Shown here: positions 1 through 9,032 of the stretch, piece after piece
Layout: each line of letters starts with the position of its first letter
Numbering within the stretch: position 1 is the stretch's first letter
Origin: CAVQMB01 sp963713445
Lineage (GTDB): Bacteria > Pseudomonadota > Gammaproteobacteria > Competibacterales > Competibacteraceae
Reading direction: 5' to 3'
Assembly: GCA_963713445.1 (NCBI GenBank)
Contig: CAVQMB010000018.1
Coordinates: forward strand, 1-46,720
Length of the DNA stretch: 46,720 bases
Made by a program: the position numbers and the translations under genes
Notes under the pieces: generated by a model
What the model was told of the DNA's origin: nothing
What the model saw: the letters and a program-made list of their open reading frames with translations, nothing else
The model's database searches: none

Positions 1-2136
1 ATGCCGAGGCAGAGCTGGCCCGGGTTCGCGGGCGCCGGGCCGAACTCGACCGTGAGCGGACGGTGGCGCTGGAAACTCAGCGCGCGGCTCAGCATCACCA
101 GCAGAGCGATCAGGGACGTCTGACGTCGTTGCAGACGCTGCAGGAGGCGGCCTTGGGCACCAGTGGCGGTGAGTTGACGCGTTGGTTGGCGGCGCGCGGG
201 CTGCAACAGGCGACCCAGCTGGCCGAACACGTCGACGTCGAGCCGGGCTGGGAGTCGGCCCTGGAGACGGTGCTGGAGGACTGGCTGGATGCCCGCTGCA
301 TCGGCTTCGAACGGTTCGATGCGACCACCCTGAGCGAGCGACCGCCCGGTCCCGCTACGGCTGCTGCAGGAGTCTGCCGCGCCTGCTGCTGGCGTTCCGG
401 GGGATACTTTGGCAGCCCGGGTCAGCGGGGCTACGGCACTGCAACCGCTGGTGGCGTCCATCATCGTGGCTGACGGTCTGGTTGAGGCCCTCAGCGATGC
501 CATAAGCTGGAGCCGGAGCAGTCCGTGGTGACTCGTGACGCTATCTGGTTGGGTCGACACTGGCTGCGGGTCCGGGGTAGTGGTGACGGGGATGACGGCG
601 TGCTGTTGCGTGAGCGGGAGATCCGCTCCCTGGAGCACCGGTTGACAGCCGATGTGCACGGTGTGCAGGCCTGCGACCGGCGGTTGCAGGAACTCGATAG
701 TGCTTTAAGTGAGGCCGATGCTGCAGCACAGCGGTATCAGGAACAAGTCAACCAGAACTACCGTGAACATGCCCGGCTGCAGGAGCGGTTGACCGCGCTG
801 GTTCGCCAGCAGCACCTGCACGAGGAGCGCCGGCAGCATCTCCAGGATGAGTTGCAGGAACTTGAACTCCAGATAGGCGAGGTCGTTGCAGAACTGGGCT
901 CAGCGCGTCAGCGACTGGAGACGGCATTGGCTGAGAATGAACGCTTTGCGGGTGAGCGCCGGCAGCTGACCGAGCAACGCGAACGCCTGCAGTCAGCGTT
1001 GCAGGCGGTCCGGCATCAGGCGGATCAGGCCCGTTCTGAACAACAGCGCCATGCGTTGGAACTGCAGCAGTTGCGCAGTCGCGAACAGGCTTTGCAGCTC
1101 GGCCTGGCGCGGTTGCAGGAGCAATCCCGGGAATTGCGAGAACGCCACCAGGCACTGGCCGCGAGTCTGGCCGAAGATCCGGAACCGCCGCTTCGGGCCG
1201 CACTCGACCGGTTGCTGGAGCAGCGACTGGCGAGTGACAGCACCGTAGCCGAAGCGCGCCAGGCGGTCGCCGAGCAGGATGCGGCGGCCAAAGCACTTGA
1301 ACAGCAGCGTGGCCAGGCCGAAAAGCAGGCCTATTCACTACGGGAGCGACTGGAACGGCGCCGGCTTGACGCCAGTGAGGCTGGCGTCAAGCGTCAGCAT
1401 CTGCTGGACCAGCGGCGGAACTGGAAACCACGCCGCAGAGCGTATTGGCCGAACTGCCGCAGGCGGCTGACGAACAGAATCTCACCGACGAGTTGCAGCG
1501 CCTTGGCGAACGTGTCCAGCGGCTCGGTGCAATCAATCTGGCCGCGATCGAGGAGTACCAGCAGAGTGCCGAACGCAAGACGTACCTGGACTGCCAGGAC
1601 GCCGATCTGTGCGAGGCGCTCAGCACCCTGGAAACCGCGATGGCGCGAATTGACAGGGAAACCCGGACCCGTTTCAAGGACACCTTCGACCACCTCAATG
1701 GTAATCTGAAGGCGCTATTTCCGCGGCTGTTCGGAGGCGGCCAGGCTTATCTGGAGCTGACGGGCGAGGATTCCCTTGACGCCGGTGTGGCATTGATGGC
1801 GCGACCGCCCGGTAAGCGTGTCGGGCATATCCATTTGCTGTCCGGTGGCGAAAAGGCCTTGTGTGCACTGGCACTGGTGTTCGCCATCTTCCAGCTTAAC
1901 CCGGCGCCATTTGGATGCCGGACGAAGTCGATGCACCGCTAGACGATGCCAACGTCGGGCGCTTTGGACGGTTGGTGCAGGAGCTGTCCGAGCAGGTTCA
2001 ATTCATTATCGTGACCCATAACAAGGTCACCATGGAACTGGCCCAGCAGTTGGTCGGGGTGACCATGTACGAGCCTGGTGTGTCGCGACTGGTAGCAGTG
2101 GATGTGGACGAGGCGGTGCGCTTGGCGGCAGTATAA
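1..2136 (+). pseudogene. smc: Chromosome segregation protein SMC, 3' two thirds, four frameshifts
   Basis: SMC forms the ATP-dependent condensin that organises and segregates the chromosome. The window opens inside the gene: coiled coil up to about 170, a hinge-like segment about 175-520, a second long Gln/Glu/Arg-rich coiled coil about 600-1600, then the C-terminal ATPase lobe with the signature LSGGEKAL (about 1840) and the Walker B stretch DEVDAPLDD (about 1921-1950), ending at TAA 2134-2136. The homologous reading moves between frames four times: frame 3 to 1 at about 318-349, 1 to 3 at about 485-500, 3 to 2 at about 1408-1425, and 2 to 1 at about 1903-1912, the last beside a TTT run. Each is explained by one inserted or missing base. 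Every segment still reads as well-conserved SMC, so either the decay is recent or the bases are sequencing errors. zipA follows 24 bp downstream. Confidence 0.85.
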
Positions 2137-2160
2137 TGAGCGACGCAAGCGGAGGAGTGA

Positions 2161-3171
2161 GTGGTGGTTGAACTGCGGTTGATCTTGCTCGGCATCGGGT
2201 TGGCCGTCATCACGGCGATCTATCTGTGGGGGATACGGGCACGTATTCGCGCTCGTATCGCCGAGCGCCGGCGTCGACGGCAGGCGCTGGTCCCGGAGAA
2301 CGAACCACTGCTGGATGGCCAGGAGCGGGTGAGTCCGTTGCCTGAAGACGAACCGGCGCCCACCCCGCCCGGCGGCATTTCGGCCGACCAGACGGCTGCT
2401 GTGGAGGCTATCGCGAGTACAGCGGCGGAACAGGCGACTGTGAGCGCCACAGGCCGGGCAGCGGACTCCGGACCAGCGGCTGAGTTGGAATCCCTGAAGC
2501 CACGGTCGGAAGTTACAGGCTCGCCGGGATCGCGAGTCTCAGACCCGAAACCCGCGCCGGCGCCGCCGGTTGAGGAGGATTCCACGGCACGATCGGGTAC
2601 TGCTGATGAGACCACCGCCCGATCGTCCAAGCCGGGCAGGGCGTCGGGCGGCGTTACCACCCGGCCGGCACCGGCCCATACGGTGCCGGGCCGGCCGTCG
2701 CGCAGCCCGGCTGGCGAGGTCCGCCGGCCGCAGGACCAAGGACAGATGACGGTGCTGCTGACAGTAATGGCACCGGCTGGGCAGACGTTCGCCGGTACCG
2801 CCGTCGCGGCAGTGTGCGATGACTTACACCTGCAATTGTCCGCCGGCGGGGTGTGGGAATGTCTTGGTGACGGTTCAGGCGATCAGCGAGCGATTTTCGG
2901 CATTGCCCATCTGCGCGAACCGGGAACATTCGACCGTGAGCAGTTGGCGGCCTTGCGCACCCCCGGGTTGCTGTTGTTTATGAAGCTGCCGGGACCGCTC
3001 AGGGCGGTGCCGGCCGTCGACCGGATGATTGCCGTGGCCGGCCAGATCGCGCGCCGGCTCGGCGGCACCGTGTGCGATGATCGGCGGAGCCGGATGAATA
3101 CCCAGGGTATGATCAGGTTGCGGTCGGAGGCGGCGGAGTTCGAGCGGCAGGCAGCGCCGGTCGATTCATGA
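2161..3171 (+). CDS. zipA: Cell division protein ZipA
   Basis: ZipA is an inner-membrane division protein that tethers FtsZ to the membrane and stabilises the Z ring. The 336-residue product has the full architecture: an N-terminal transmembrane helix (about residues 5-24), an Arg-rich stretch after it (RIRARIAERRRRR), a long Pro/Ala/Glu-rich disordered linker (about 40-195), and a C-terminal FtsZ-binding domain (about 195-330) beginning near GQMTVLLTVMAP. The start is GTG 2161, with GGAGG at 2151-2155; a second in-frame GTG at 2164 is equally possible. It ends in a 4-bp overlap (ATGA) with ligA, so the two are probably translationally coupled. The position between smc and ligA supports the call. 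The linker is too variable to help with function. Confidence 0.93.
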   Translation: MVVELRLILLGIGLAVITAIYLWGIRARIRARIAERRRRRQALVPENEPLLDGQERVSPLPEDEPAPTPPGGISADQTAAVEAIASTAAEQATVSATGRAADSGPAAELESLKPRSEVTGSPGSRVSDPKPAPAPPVEEDSTARSGTADETTARSSKPGRASGGVTTRPAPAHTVPGRPSRSPAGEVRRPQDQGQMTVLLTVMAPAGQTFAGTAVAAVCDDLHLQLSAGGVWECLGDGSGDQRAIFGIAHLREPGTFDREQLAALRTPGLLLFMKLPGPLRAVPAVDRMIAVAGQIARRLGGTVCDDRRSRMNTQGMIRLRSEAAEFERQAAPVDS

Positions 3172-5201
3172 CCGTCCCCGGTCGGGTTCGGGAGCGTGGC
3201 AACGACCTGCGGCGCGCCATTGAACATCACAACTATTGTTATTACGTACTTGATGATCCTGAGATCCCGGACGCCGACTATGATCGGCTGTTGCGCGAAC
3301 TGCAGCAACTGGAACAACAATATACCGAGCTGATCACTCCCGATTCGCCGACCCAGCGGGTCGGTGCGGCACCCGCCAGCGGTTTTACCGAAGTCGAGCA
3401 CCGGGTGCCGATGCTGTCGCTGGACAATGCCTTTAGCGACGAAGAGGTTGTCGCTTTCGACCGACGCCTGCGGGAGCGGCTTGAAATCGACACGGTGGGC
3501 TATGTTGCTGAACCCAAGCTGGATGGATTGGCGGTAAGCCTGCGTTATGAGGACGGGCGTCTGGTGCGTGGTTCAACCCGGGGTGATGGTACCCGCGGCG
3601 AGGATGTGACCCATAATATACGCACCATCGACGCGGTCCCGCTGCGGTTGCGCGGCCAGAACTGGCCCGCTGTGCTGGAGGTGCGCGGCGAGGTGTTCAT
3701 GCCCAAGGCCGGATTCGAGGCCTTCAATCGGCAGGCTGTGGCACACGGCGAGCGGACTTTCGCCAACCCGCGCAACGCCGCGGCTGGCAGTCTGCGCCAG
3801 CTGGATCCGAAAGTGACGGCCAAGCGCCCGTTGGATATTTTCTGCTATGCCCTCGGCGAGGTCGATGGCGGTGAGACGCCTGAATGCCAGAACACGCTGT
3901 TGGCCTGGCTACGCGATCTGGGCCTGCGCACCAGCCCGGAATGGCGCCGTGTCGAGGCCGTGACCGGTTGTCTGCAGTACTACCGGAATCTGCAGTGGCG
4001 GCGTGACGACCTGGACTACGAGATCGATGGTGTGGTCTACAAAGTCGATCATTTCGGGCAGAGACGGACACTGGGCACCGTCGCGCGGGCGCCACGCTGG
4101 GCCATAGCCCACAAGTTCCCGGCGCGAGAGGCAGTTACCAGAGTGCTCGCGATTGAGGTCCAGGTCGGACGTACCGGTGCCCTGACGCCGGTGGCGCGGC
4201 TGGCACCGGTTACCGTGGGGGGTGTGACGGTAACCAACGCGACGCTGCACAACCTGGACGAGATCCGCCGCAAGGATGTGCGGGTCGGCGACACGGTGAC
4301 TGTGCGCCGGGCCGGTGACGTGATACCGGAAGTGGTCCGGGTGGTGACTGAGCAGCGCCCGGCCGACGCCGCTGAATTTGACATGCCGGACGCCTGTCCC
4401 GTGTGTGGCTCGGCGGTCGAGCGGGTCGATGGCGAAGCCGTGCACCGCTGTGTCGGGGGCTTATTCTGCCCGGCCCAGCGGCGTGAGTCATTGAGGCATT
4501 TTGCCAGCCGCCGGGCCATGGATATCGACGGCCTGGGCGACAAGCGTATTGAGCAACTGGTCGACCGCGAACGGGTCAGCAGTCCGGCCGATCTGTACCG
4601 GCTGGATGCCGCGACGCTCGCTGGCCTGGACCGCATGGCCGCGAAGTCGGCGGCCAATCTGATTGCGGCCCTGGAGCGCAGCAAGGCAACCACATTGGCC
4701 CGGTTTCTCTACGCCCTGGGCATCCGCGACGTCGGCGAAGCCACCGCGCAGGCACTGGCGGCCCATTTCGGCACTCTGGAAGCGCTGCAGCAAGCCGATG
4801 AAGAGGCCCTTCAGGCGGTGCCGGACATCGGCCCGGTGGTGGCGGCCCATGTCCATGCCTTTTTTCGGGAGAAGCACAACCGCGACGTTATCAACCGGCT
4901 GTTGCAGGCCGGCATCCACTGGCCGGACGTGGCCCGCCGCCGCGAAGCGGCACCACTGAGTGGGCGCAGTGTCGTGCTGACCGGCACGCTGGAGGCATTC
5001 ACCCGGGACGAAGCTAAGGCCCGTCTGGAAGCGCTGGGTGCCAAGGTGACGGGTAGTGTTTCCGGCAACACGGATTATGTGGTTGCCGGGGTCAATCCGG
5101 GCGGTAAATTGGCTAAAGCCCGCGAACTTGACGTGCCCATCATAGATGAAGCCGCGCTGCAGGCATTGCTGCGTGGCGAAGCCCTACCGCCAGGAGATTA
5201 A
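3168..5201 (+). CDS. ligA: NAD-dependent DNA ligase LigA
   Basis: LigA seals 3'-OH/5'-phosphate nicks during replication and repair, using NAD+ to adenylate its active-site lysine. The 677-residue length is normal. Domains seen in order: the N-terminal NMN-binding Ia region (HHNYCYYVLDDPEIPDADYD), the adenylation domain with the catalytic motif KLDG (K117), an OB fold, a four-Cys zinc finger (CPVCG ... C ... C, about residues 408-430), helix-hairpin-helix repeats, and a C-terminal BRCT domain (about 600-670, starting SVVLTGTLEAF). All key motifs are present and the frame is intact, in contrast to smc upstream. The ATG overlaps the zipA stop. Confidence 0.97.
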   Translation: MTVPGRVRERGNDLRRAIEHHNYCYYVLDDPEIPDADYDRLLRELQQLEQQYTELITPDSPTQRVGAAPASGFTEVEHRVPMLSLDNAFSDEEVVAFDRRLRERLEIDTVGYVAEPKLDGLAVSLRYEDGRLVRGSTRGDGTRGEDVTHNIRTIDAVPLRLRGQNWPAVLEVRGEVFMPKAGFEAFNRQAVAHGERTFANPRNAAAGSLRQLDPKVTAKRPLDIFCYALGEVDGGETPECQNTLLAWLRDLGLRTSPEWRRVEAVTGCLQYYRNLQWRRDDLDYEIDGVVYKVDHFGQRRTLGTVARAPRWAIAHKFPAREAVTRVLAIEVQVGRTGALTPVARLAPVTVGGVTVTNATLHNLDEIRRKDVRVGDTVTVRRAGDVIPEVVRVVTEQRPADAAEFDMPDACPVCGSAVERVDGEAVHRCVGGLFCPAQRRESLRHFASRRAMDIDGLGDKRIEQLVDRERVSSPADLYRLDAATLAGLDRMAAKSAANLIAALERSKATTLARFLYALGIRDVGEATAQALAAHFGTLEALQQADEEALQAVPDIGPVVAAHVHAFFREKHNRDVINRLLQAGIHWPDVARRREAAPLSGRSVVLTGTLEAFTRDEAKARLEALGAKVTGSVSGNTDYVVAGVNPGGKLAKARELDVPIIDEAALQALLRGEALPPGD

Positions 5202-5203
5202 GC

Positions 5204-6259
5204 ATGACTCAATATCGCATCGCCGTGATACCCGGCGACGGGATCGGCCGTGAAGTAGTGCCCGAAGGCCTCCGTGTGCTGGAGGCAGTGGGGCGTCGCT
5301 TCGCGATTAGCTTTGAATGGGACGAGCTGCCCTGGAGCTGCGAGTACTACGCGCAACACGGGCGCATGATGCCGGCTGACGGACTGCAGCGGATCCGCCA
5401 TCACGATGGCATTTTTCTGGGTGCGGTCGGTTACCCTGGAGTGCCGGATCACGTGTCGCTGTGGAACCTGCTGATCCCGATCCGGCGTGAGTTCCATCAA
5501 TACGTCAATCTGCGCCCGGTACGGTTAATGCCTGGCGTTCAATCGCCCTTGGCGGGACGCGAGCTCGGCGATATCGACTATCTGGTGGTGCGCGAGAACA
5601 ATGAAGGCGAATACTCGGAGATCGGTGGCCGCCTCTATCACGGTAGCGAGGACGAGATCGCCGTGCAGCAGAATATGTTCACCCGCCGCGGCGTCGATCG
5701 CATTCTGCGCTATGCCTTTGAACTTGCAGAAAAGCGCCCCAAACGGCATCTGACCTCGGCGACCAAATCCAATGGCATTTTCCACACCATGCCGTTTTGG
5801 GACGAGCGTTTCAAGGCCATGGCCGACTACTATCCTGAGGTGCGTACCGACCAATACCATATCGACATTCTGTCGGCGCATTTTGTGCTGCACCCCGACT
5901 GGTTCGACGTCGTGGTGGGTTCGAACCTGTTCGGCGACATTCTGTCCGATCTGGGGCCGGCTACGACCGGCACCATCGGCATCGCACCCTCGGCCAACCT
6001 GAATCCAGAGCGTGAGTTTCCTTCAATGTTCGAACCGGTCCATGGTTCGGCACCGGATATCGCCGGCCAGGGCATCGCCAATCCAATAGGCCAGATCTGG
6101 TCTGGCGCCATGTTGCTGGAGCACCTCGGACATGACGAGGCCGCGGCGGCGATTGTGGAGGCGATCGAGACGGTGCTTACCGAGGGGCCGCGGACCCGGG
6201 ACATGGGTGGTAATGCCACCACTGGGGAACTTGGCCGGGCCATCGCTGAGGTATTGTGA
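5204..6259 (+). CDS. Tartrate / D-malate dehydrogenase family, NAD-dependent decarboxylating
   Basis: This belongs to the isocitrate/isopropylmalate dehydrogenase family and most resembles tartrate dehydrogenase/D-malate dehydrogenase (TtuC/DmlA type), which oxidatively decarboxylates D-malate or tartrate with NAD+ and a divalent metal. The product has 351 residues. Visible features are the N-terminal AVIPGDGIGREVV, the substrate-binding VRENNEGEYSE with the family Tyr, the catalytic Lys in TKSNG, the metal-binding Asp residues in GDILSDLG, and the NAD-binding EPVHGSAPDIAGQG. The fragment LWNLLIPIRREFHQYVNLRPV fits the tartrate/malate branch better than LeuB. A strong AGGAG precedes the ATG. 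The next gene overlaps it, so the pair likely handles short 2-hydroxy acids. The exact substrate is inferred. Confidence 0.85.
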   Translation: MTQYRIAVIPGDGIGREVVPEGLRVLEAVGRRFAISFEWDELPWSCEYYAQHGRMMPADGLQRIRHHDGIFLGAVGYPGVPDHVSLWNLLIPIRREFHQYVNLRPVRLMPGVQSPLAGRELGDIDYLVVRENNEGEYSEIGGRLYHGSEDEIAVQQNMFTRRGVDRILRYAFELAEKRPKRHLTSATKSNGIFHTMPFWDERFKAMADYYPEVRTDQYHIDILSAHFVLHPDWFDVVVGSNLFGDILSDLGPATTGTIGIAPSANLNPEREFPSMFEPVHGSAPDIAGQGIANPIGQIWSGAMLLEHLGHDEAAAAIVEAIETVLTEGPRTRDMGGNATTGELGRAIAEVL

Positions 6260-7191
6260 CCATGCGGGCGGTGTTGCTTAGTGCCGGTGATGATCCGGCG
6301 GCATGGCAGGATGCGTTCGCCCGGGCCATGCCGGAGCTCGAGCTGGCGATTGGCGCGGATGTACCCGATCCCGAGACGGTCACTGCTGCGCTGGTTTGGA
6401 AGCCGTCACCCGGCGCGCTGGCACGCTTTCCGAATCTGCGGGTGATCCAAGGGCTCGGCCATGGTGTGGACTATCTGTTCGACGATCCGGAGCTACCGCG
6501 GCAGGTACCCATCGTACGATTGGTCGATCCGGAGCTGGTCCGGCAGATGAGCGAATACGTTTGCGCCGCCGCGTTATGGTGGCATCGCTGTTTCGACGTT
6601 TACCGTACCCGGCAGCGCGCCGCTCGCTGGGAACAGCTGCAGCCGCGGCAGACCAGCGAGCGCCACGTCGGGGTGCTGGGCCTGGGCGCCATCGGGGCCG
6701 ACTGTGCCCTGCGCCTGGCCGGACTCGGTTTCACCGTGCATGGTTGGAGCCGGCAACGCAAGCAACTCGATGGCATTGTCTGCCATCATGGTTCTGGCGG
6801 GCTCGACGCATGCCTTGCCGCGAGTCATATTCTGGTTTGCCTGTTGCCGCTTACACCGGAGACCAGTGGCATCATCAATGCGGCGACGCTGGCAAAACTT
6901 CCGCACGGTGGCTATTTCATCAACGTCGCCCGCGGCGGCCATGTGGTGGAGCCCGATTTGCTGGCGGCACTGGACAGCGGGCAGCTGTCCGGGGCTATGC
7001 TGGATGTCTGTGCCGAGGAACCGGCACCGCCTGACCATCCCTTCTGGACTCACCCGAAGGTTCGGCTGACGCCCCACGTCGCCGGACTCACCATGGCCGA
7101 GACCGCGGCACCGCTGATTGCGGACAACCTGCGCCGGCTCGCCAGCGGTCAGCCACTGCGAAACCGGGTTGATAAGGCGCTGCGATATTGA
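6256..7191 (+). CDS. D-2-hydroxyacid dehydrogenase, glyoxylate/hydroxypyruvate reductase A-like
   Basis: This is a cytosolic NAD(P)H-dependent 2-ketoacid reductase of the D-isomer-specific 2-hydroxyacid dehydrogenase family. It resembles GhrA, which reduces glyoxylate and hydroxypyruvate. The 311 residues show the Rossmann motif GVLGLGAIGADCA (about 140), the conserved Arg loop NVARGGHVVEPDLL (about 220-235), the Glu in DVCAEEPAPPDHP (about 250) and the His of LTPHVAGLT (about 275), giving a complete Arg-Glu-His catalytic set. GTG 6256 overlaps the previous stop by four bases; ATG 6262 is an alternative start that shortens the protein by two residues. Coupling to the tartrate/D-malate-type dehydrogenase suggests shared hydroxyacid metabolism. 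Confidence 0.85.
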   Translation: MTMRAVLLSAGDDPAAWQDAFARAMPELELAIGADVPDPETVTAALVWKPSPGALARFPNLRVIQGLGHGVDYLFDDPELPRQVPIVRLVDPELVRQMSEYVCAAALWWHRCFDVYRTRQRAARWEQLQPRQTSERHVGVLGLGAIGADCALRLAGLGFTVHGWSRQRKQLDGIVCHHGSGGLDACLAASHILVCLLPLTPETSGIINAATLAKLPHGGYFINVARGGHVVEPDLLAALDSGQLSGAMLDVCAEEPAPPDHPFWTHPKVRLTPHVAGLTMAETAAPLIADNLRRLASGQPLRNRVDKALRY

Positions 7192-7442
7192 CGACGACCG
7201 GCGACATCACTCGTAGCTCACCACTTAGGTATCCGAATTAACAATCGCTTCAAGCCCGAGTCATTGGTGACAGCTGGGAAACTGCAGCAACGATCGATGG
7301 ATCACCCTCTCCGCGGTGGCAGCGTGGTATCCGGCGCGCCGACCTGTGAGTATGATGATGTGCAAGTAGCAGCGGGATGGCACCGTTACGACGGCTACCA
7401 CTGTCGGGGTATGTACCAACGTCGGGAGATTATTTCGCCGCC

Positions 7443-8075
7443 ATGACTTCCGAGCCACAGGAAATCAAGCAAGTCAGTGAGTTGACCCTGGATTATTACG
7501 ACCAGCGGGCTGACGCCTTTTGGGAGGGCACTCGCGATCACGATGTCAGCGAGAACATTGCAGCCCTGCTAAGCCATATCGATAACGGGCCTCCTTGCAC
7601 GGTGCTCGATTTCGGTTGCGGGCCGGGCCGGGATCTCAAGACGTTCGCAGCGATGGGTCATACCGCCGTCGGTCTGGAGGGCGCGGCCCGTTTTGCCGCC
7701 ATGGCCCGCGTTCACAGCGATTGTGAGGTGTGGCAGCAGGACTTTCTGGCGCTGAACCTGCCAGCGGCCTGTTTCGACGGCGTGTTCGCCAACGCCAGTC
7801 TGTTTCATGTGCCCACTGTGGCCCTGCCGAGGGTGTTGCGGCAGTTGCACGCGACGCTGAAGCCGGGTGGCGTGTTGTTCAGCTCGAATCCTCGGGGCAA
7901 CAACGAAGAAGGCTGGAACGGTGGTCGCTATGGCGCCTACCACGACCTTGAGGGGTGGCGTCAGTTCATGACAGCGGCCGGATTTCAACCGCTGACCCAC
8001 TATTATCGGCCTCGAGGGTTGCCGCGGCCGCAGCAGCGATGGCTGGCCAGTGTGTGGCGGACAGTGATCACATGA
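7443..8075 (+). CDS. Class I SAM-dependent methyltransferase
   Basis: The 210-residue protein has the SAM-binding motif I VLDFGCGPGRDLKTFAAMG (about residue 50), an acidic residue after strand 2 (VGLEGAARF), and the later motif HATLKPGGVLFSSNPRG (about 137-153). This places it among class I (methyltransferase domain 11/25) enzymes of unknown acceptor. The reading frame stays open upstream to 7377, but alignment with the family suggests ATG 7443 (MTSEPQEIKQ). No strong Shine-Dalgarno sequence sits before either start, so the start is uncertain. The 7192-7442 spacer ahead of it contains no other gene that I can support. The 3' end converges with and overlaps the AEC carrier by 8 bp. Confidence 0.82.
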   Translation: MTSEPQEIKQVSELTLDYYDQRADAFWEGTRDHDVSENIAALLSHIDNGPPCTVLDFGCGPGRDLKTFAAMGHTAVGLEGAARFAAMARVHSDCEVWQQDFLALNLPAACFDGVFANASLFHVPTVALPRVLRQLHATLKPGGVLFSSNPRGNNEEGWNGGRYGAYHDLEGWRQFMTAAGFQPLTHYYRPRGLPRPQQRWLASVWRTVIT

Positions 8076-8991
8076 CCAGCGACAGGACCACCGGCAGAGT
8101 CAGCATGGCCAGGGCCGTCTCAGTAGTGATGAGGGCGGCCATGAGTTGCCCGTCGCCACCGAGTTGCCGGGCCAGGATGTAGGATGACGGTGCACACGGC
8201 ATGGCCGCGAACAATACCAGAATGGCTGTTTCCAGCGGGGCCAGGCCAACGCTGTAACTCGCCGCCAGGGCGATCGCGGGCAGCACTATCAGCTTGACGG
8301 CAGCGGCCATCGCCAGCTCGGCCGGCCGTGACCGGGCGACATCCAGCTGCAGGCCGGCGCCGACTACCAGCAGACCGAGGGGCAGTGTCGCCCGGGCCAG
8401 TATCTGTATGACAGTGGCGCTGCCATAGACCAGTCCCAGCCCGCTTATGTTGAGCGCAATACCAATCAGGCAGGATACGATCAACGGATTGCGGGCCAGG
8501 GCCCAGGCAATAGTGCGGGCAGGCAAAGGGGTGTGGCTGGCCTCACGACTCAGTACCAGCACGCTCAGAACATTGATGGGAGGGATCAGCAGCCCGATCA
8601 TGAGAGCCGCCAGAATGGCGCCTTGCTGGTGCCACAGCGCAGCCGATGCGGCCAGCGCGACGTAGCTGTTGAAGCGTATGCTGCCTTGATAAATGGAACT
8701 GAAGGCGGGTCCGCCGATCGGCATCCAGGGACGCAGGGCATAAAGCAGCAAGGTCCCGGCGGTGAGGGTTGTGCCAATAGCGATCACCAGTGGCAGAATG
8801 CTGTAATCGCTGAGGTTTGCCACCGCCAGTTTGTCGATCAGCAGGGCAGGAAACAGCACAAAGTAGGTCAGGCGCTCGGCGCCGGCCCAGAATCCGGTGC
8901 CAGGAAACGAGCGTCGGGCGCAGAAATAGCCGATCAGAACCAGTACGAAGATGGGTCCCAGGGACCCTTCGATGGTCAGCAGGTTGTCCAG
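8068..8991 (-). CDS. AEC family transporter, apparent CTG start
   Basis: Inner-membrane carrier of the auxin efflux carrier (AEC) family, which exports or imports small organic acids; about 307 residues, nearly all hydrophobic, consistent with ten helices. The family N-terminus (LGPIFVLVLIGYFCARR, then RLTYFVLFPALL) is coded on the minus strand from about 8975 onward. There is no ATG, GTG or TTG in that frame upstream of the GTG at 8859, which would remove the whole first helix. A CTG at 8991-8989 lies 7 nt behind AGGG (9002-8999) and gives the expected length, so I place the start there. It follows the crotonase gene by 41 bp and is probably the last gene of the TRAP operon. Substrate unknown. 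Confidence 0.75.
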   Translation of the reverse strand: MDNLLTIEGSLGPIFVLVLIGYFCARRSFPGTGFWAGAERLTYFVLFPALLIDKLAVANLSDYSILPLVIAIGTTLTAGTLLLYALRPWMPIGGPAFSSIYQGSIRFNSYVALAASAALWHQQGAILAALMIGLLIPPINVLSVLVLSREASHTPLPARTIAWALARNPLIVSCLIGIALNISGLGLVYGSATVIQILARATLPLGLLVVGAGLQLDVARSRPAELAMAAAVKLIVLPAIALAASYSVGLAPLETAILVLFAAMPCAPSSYILARQLGGDGQLMAALITTETALAMLTLPVVLSLVM

Positions 8992-9032
8992 AGTGAGGCC
9001 CTGAGGATTGCCGGGGTGGAGGTTTCGACTGG

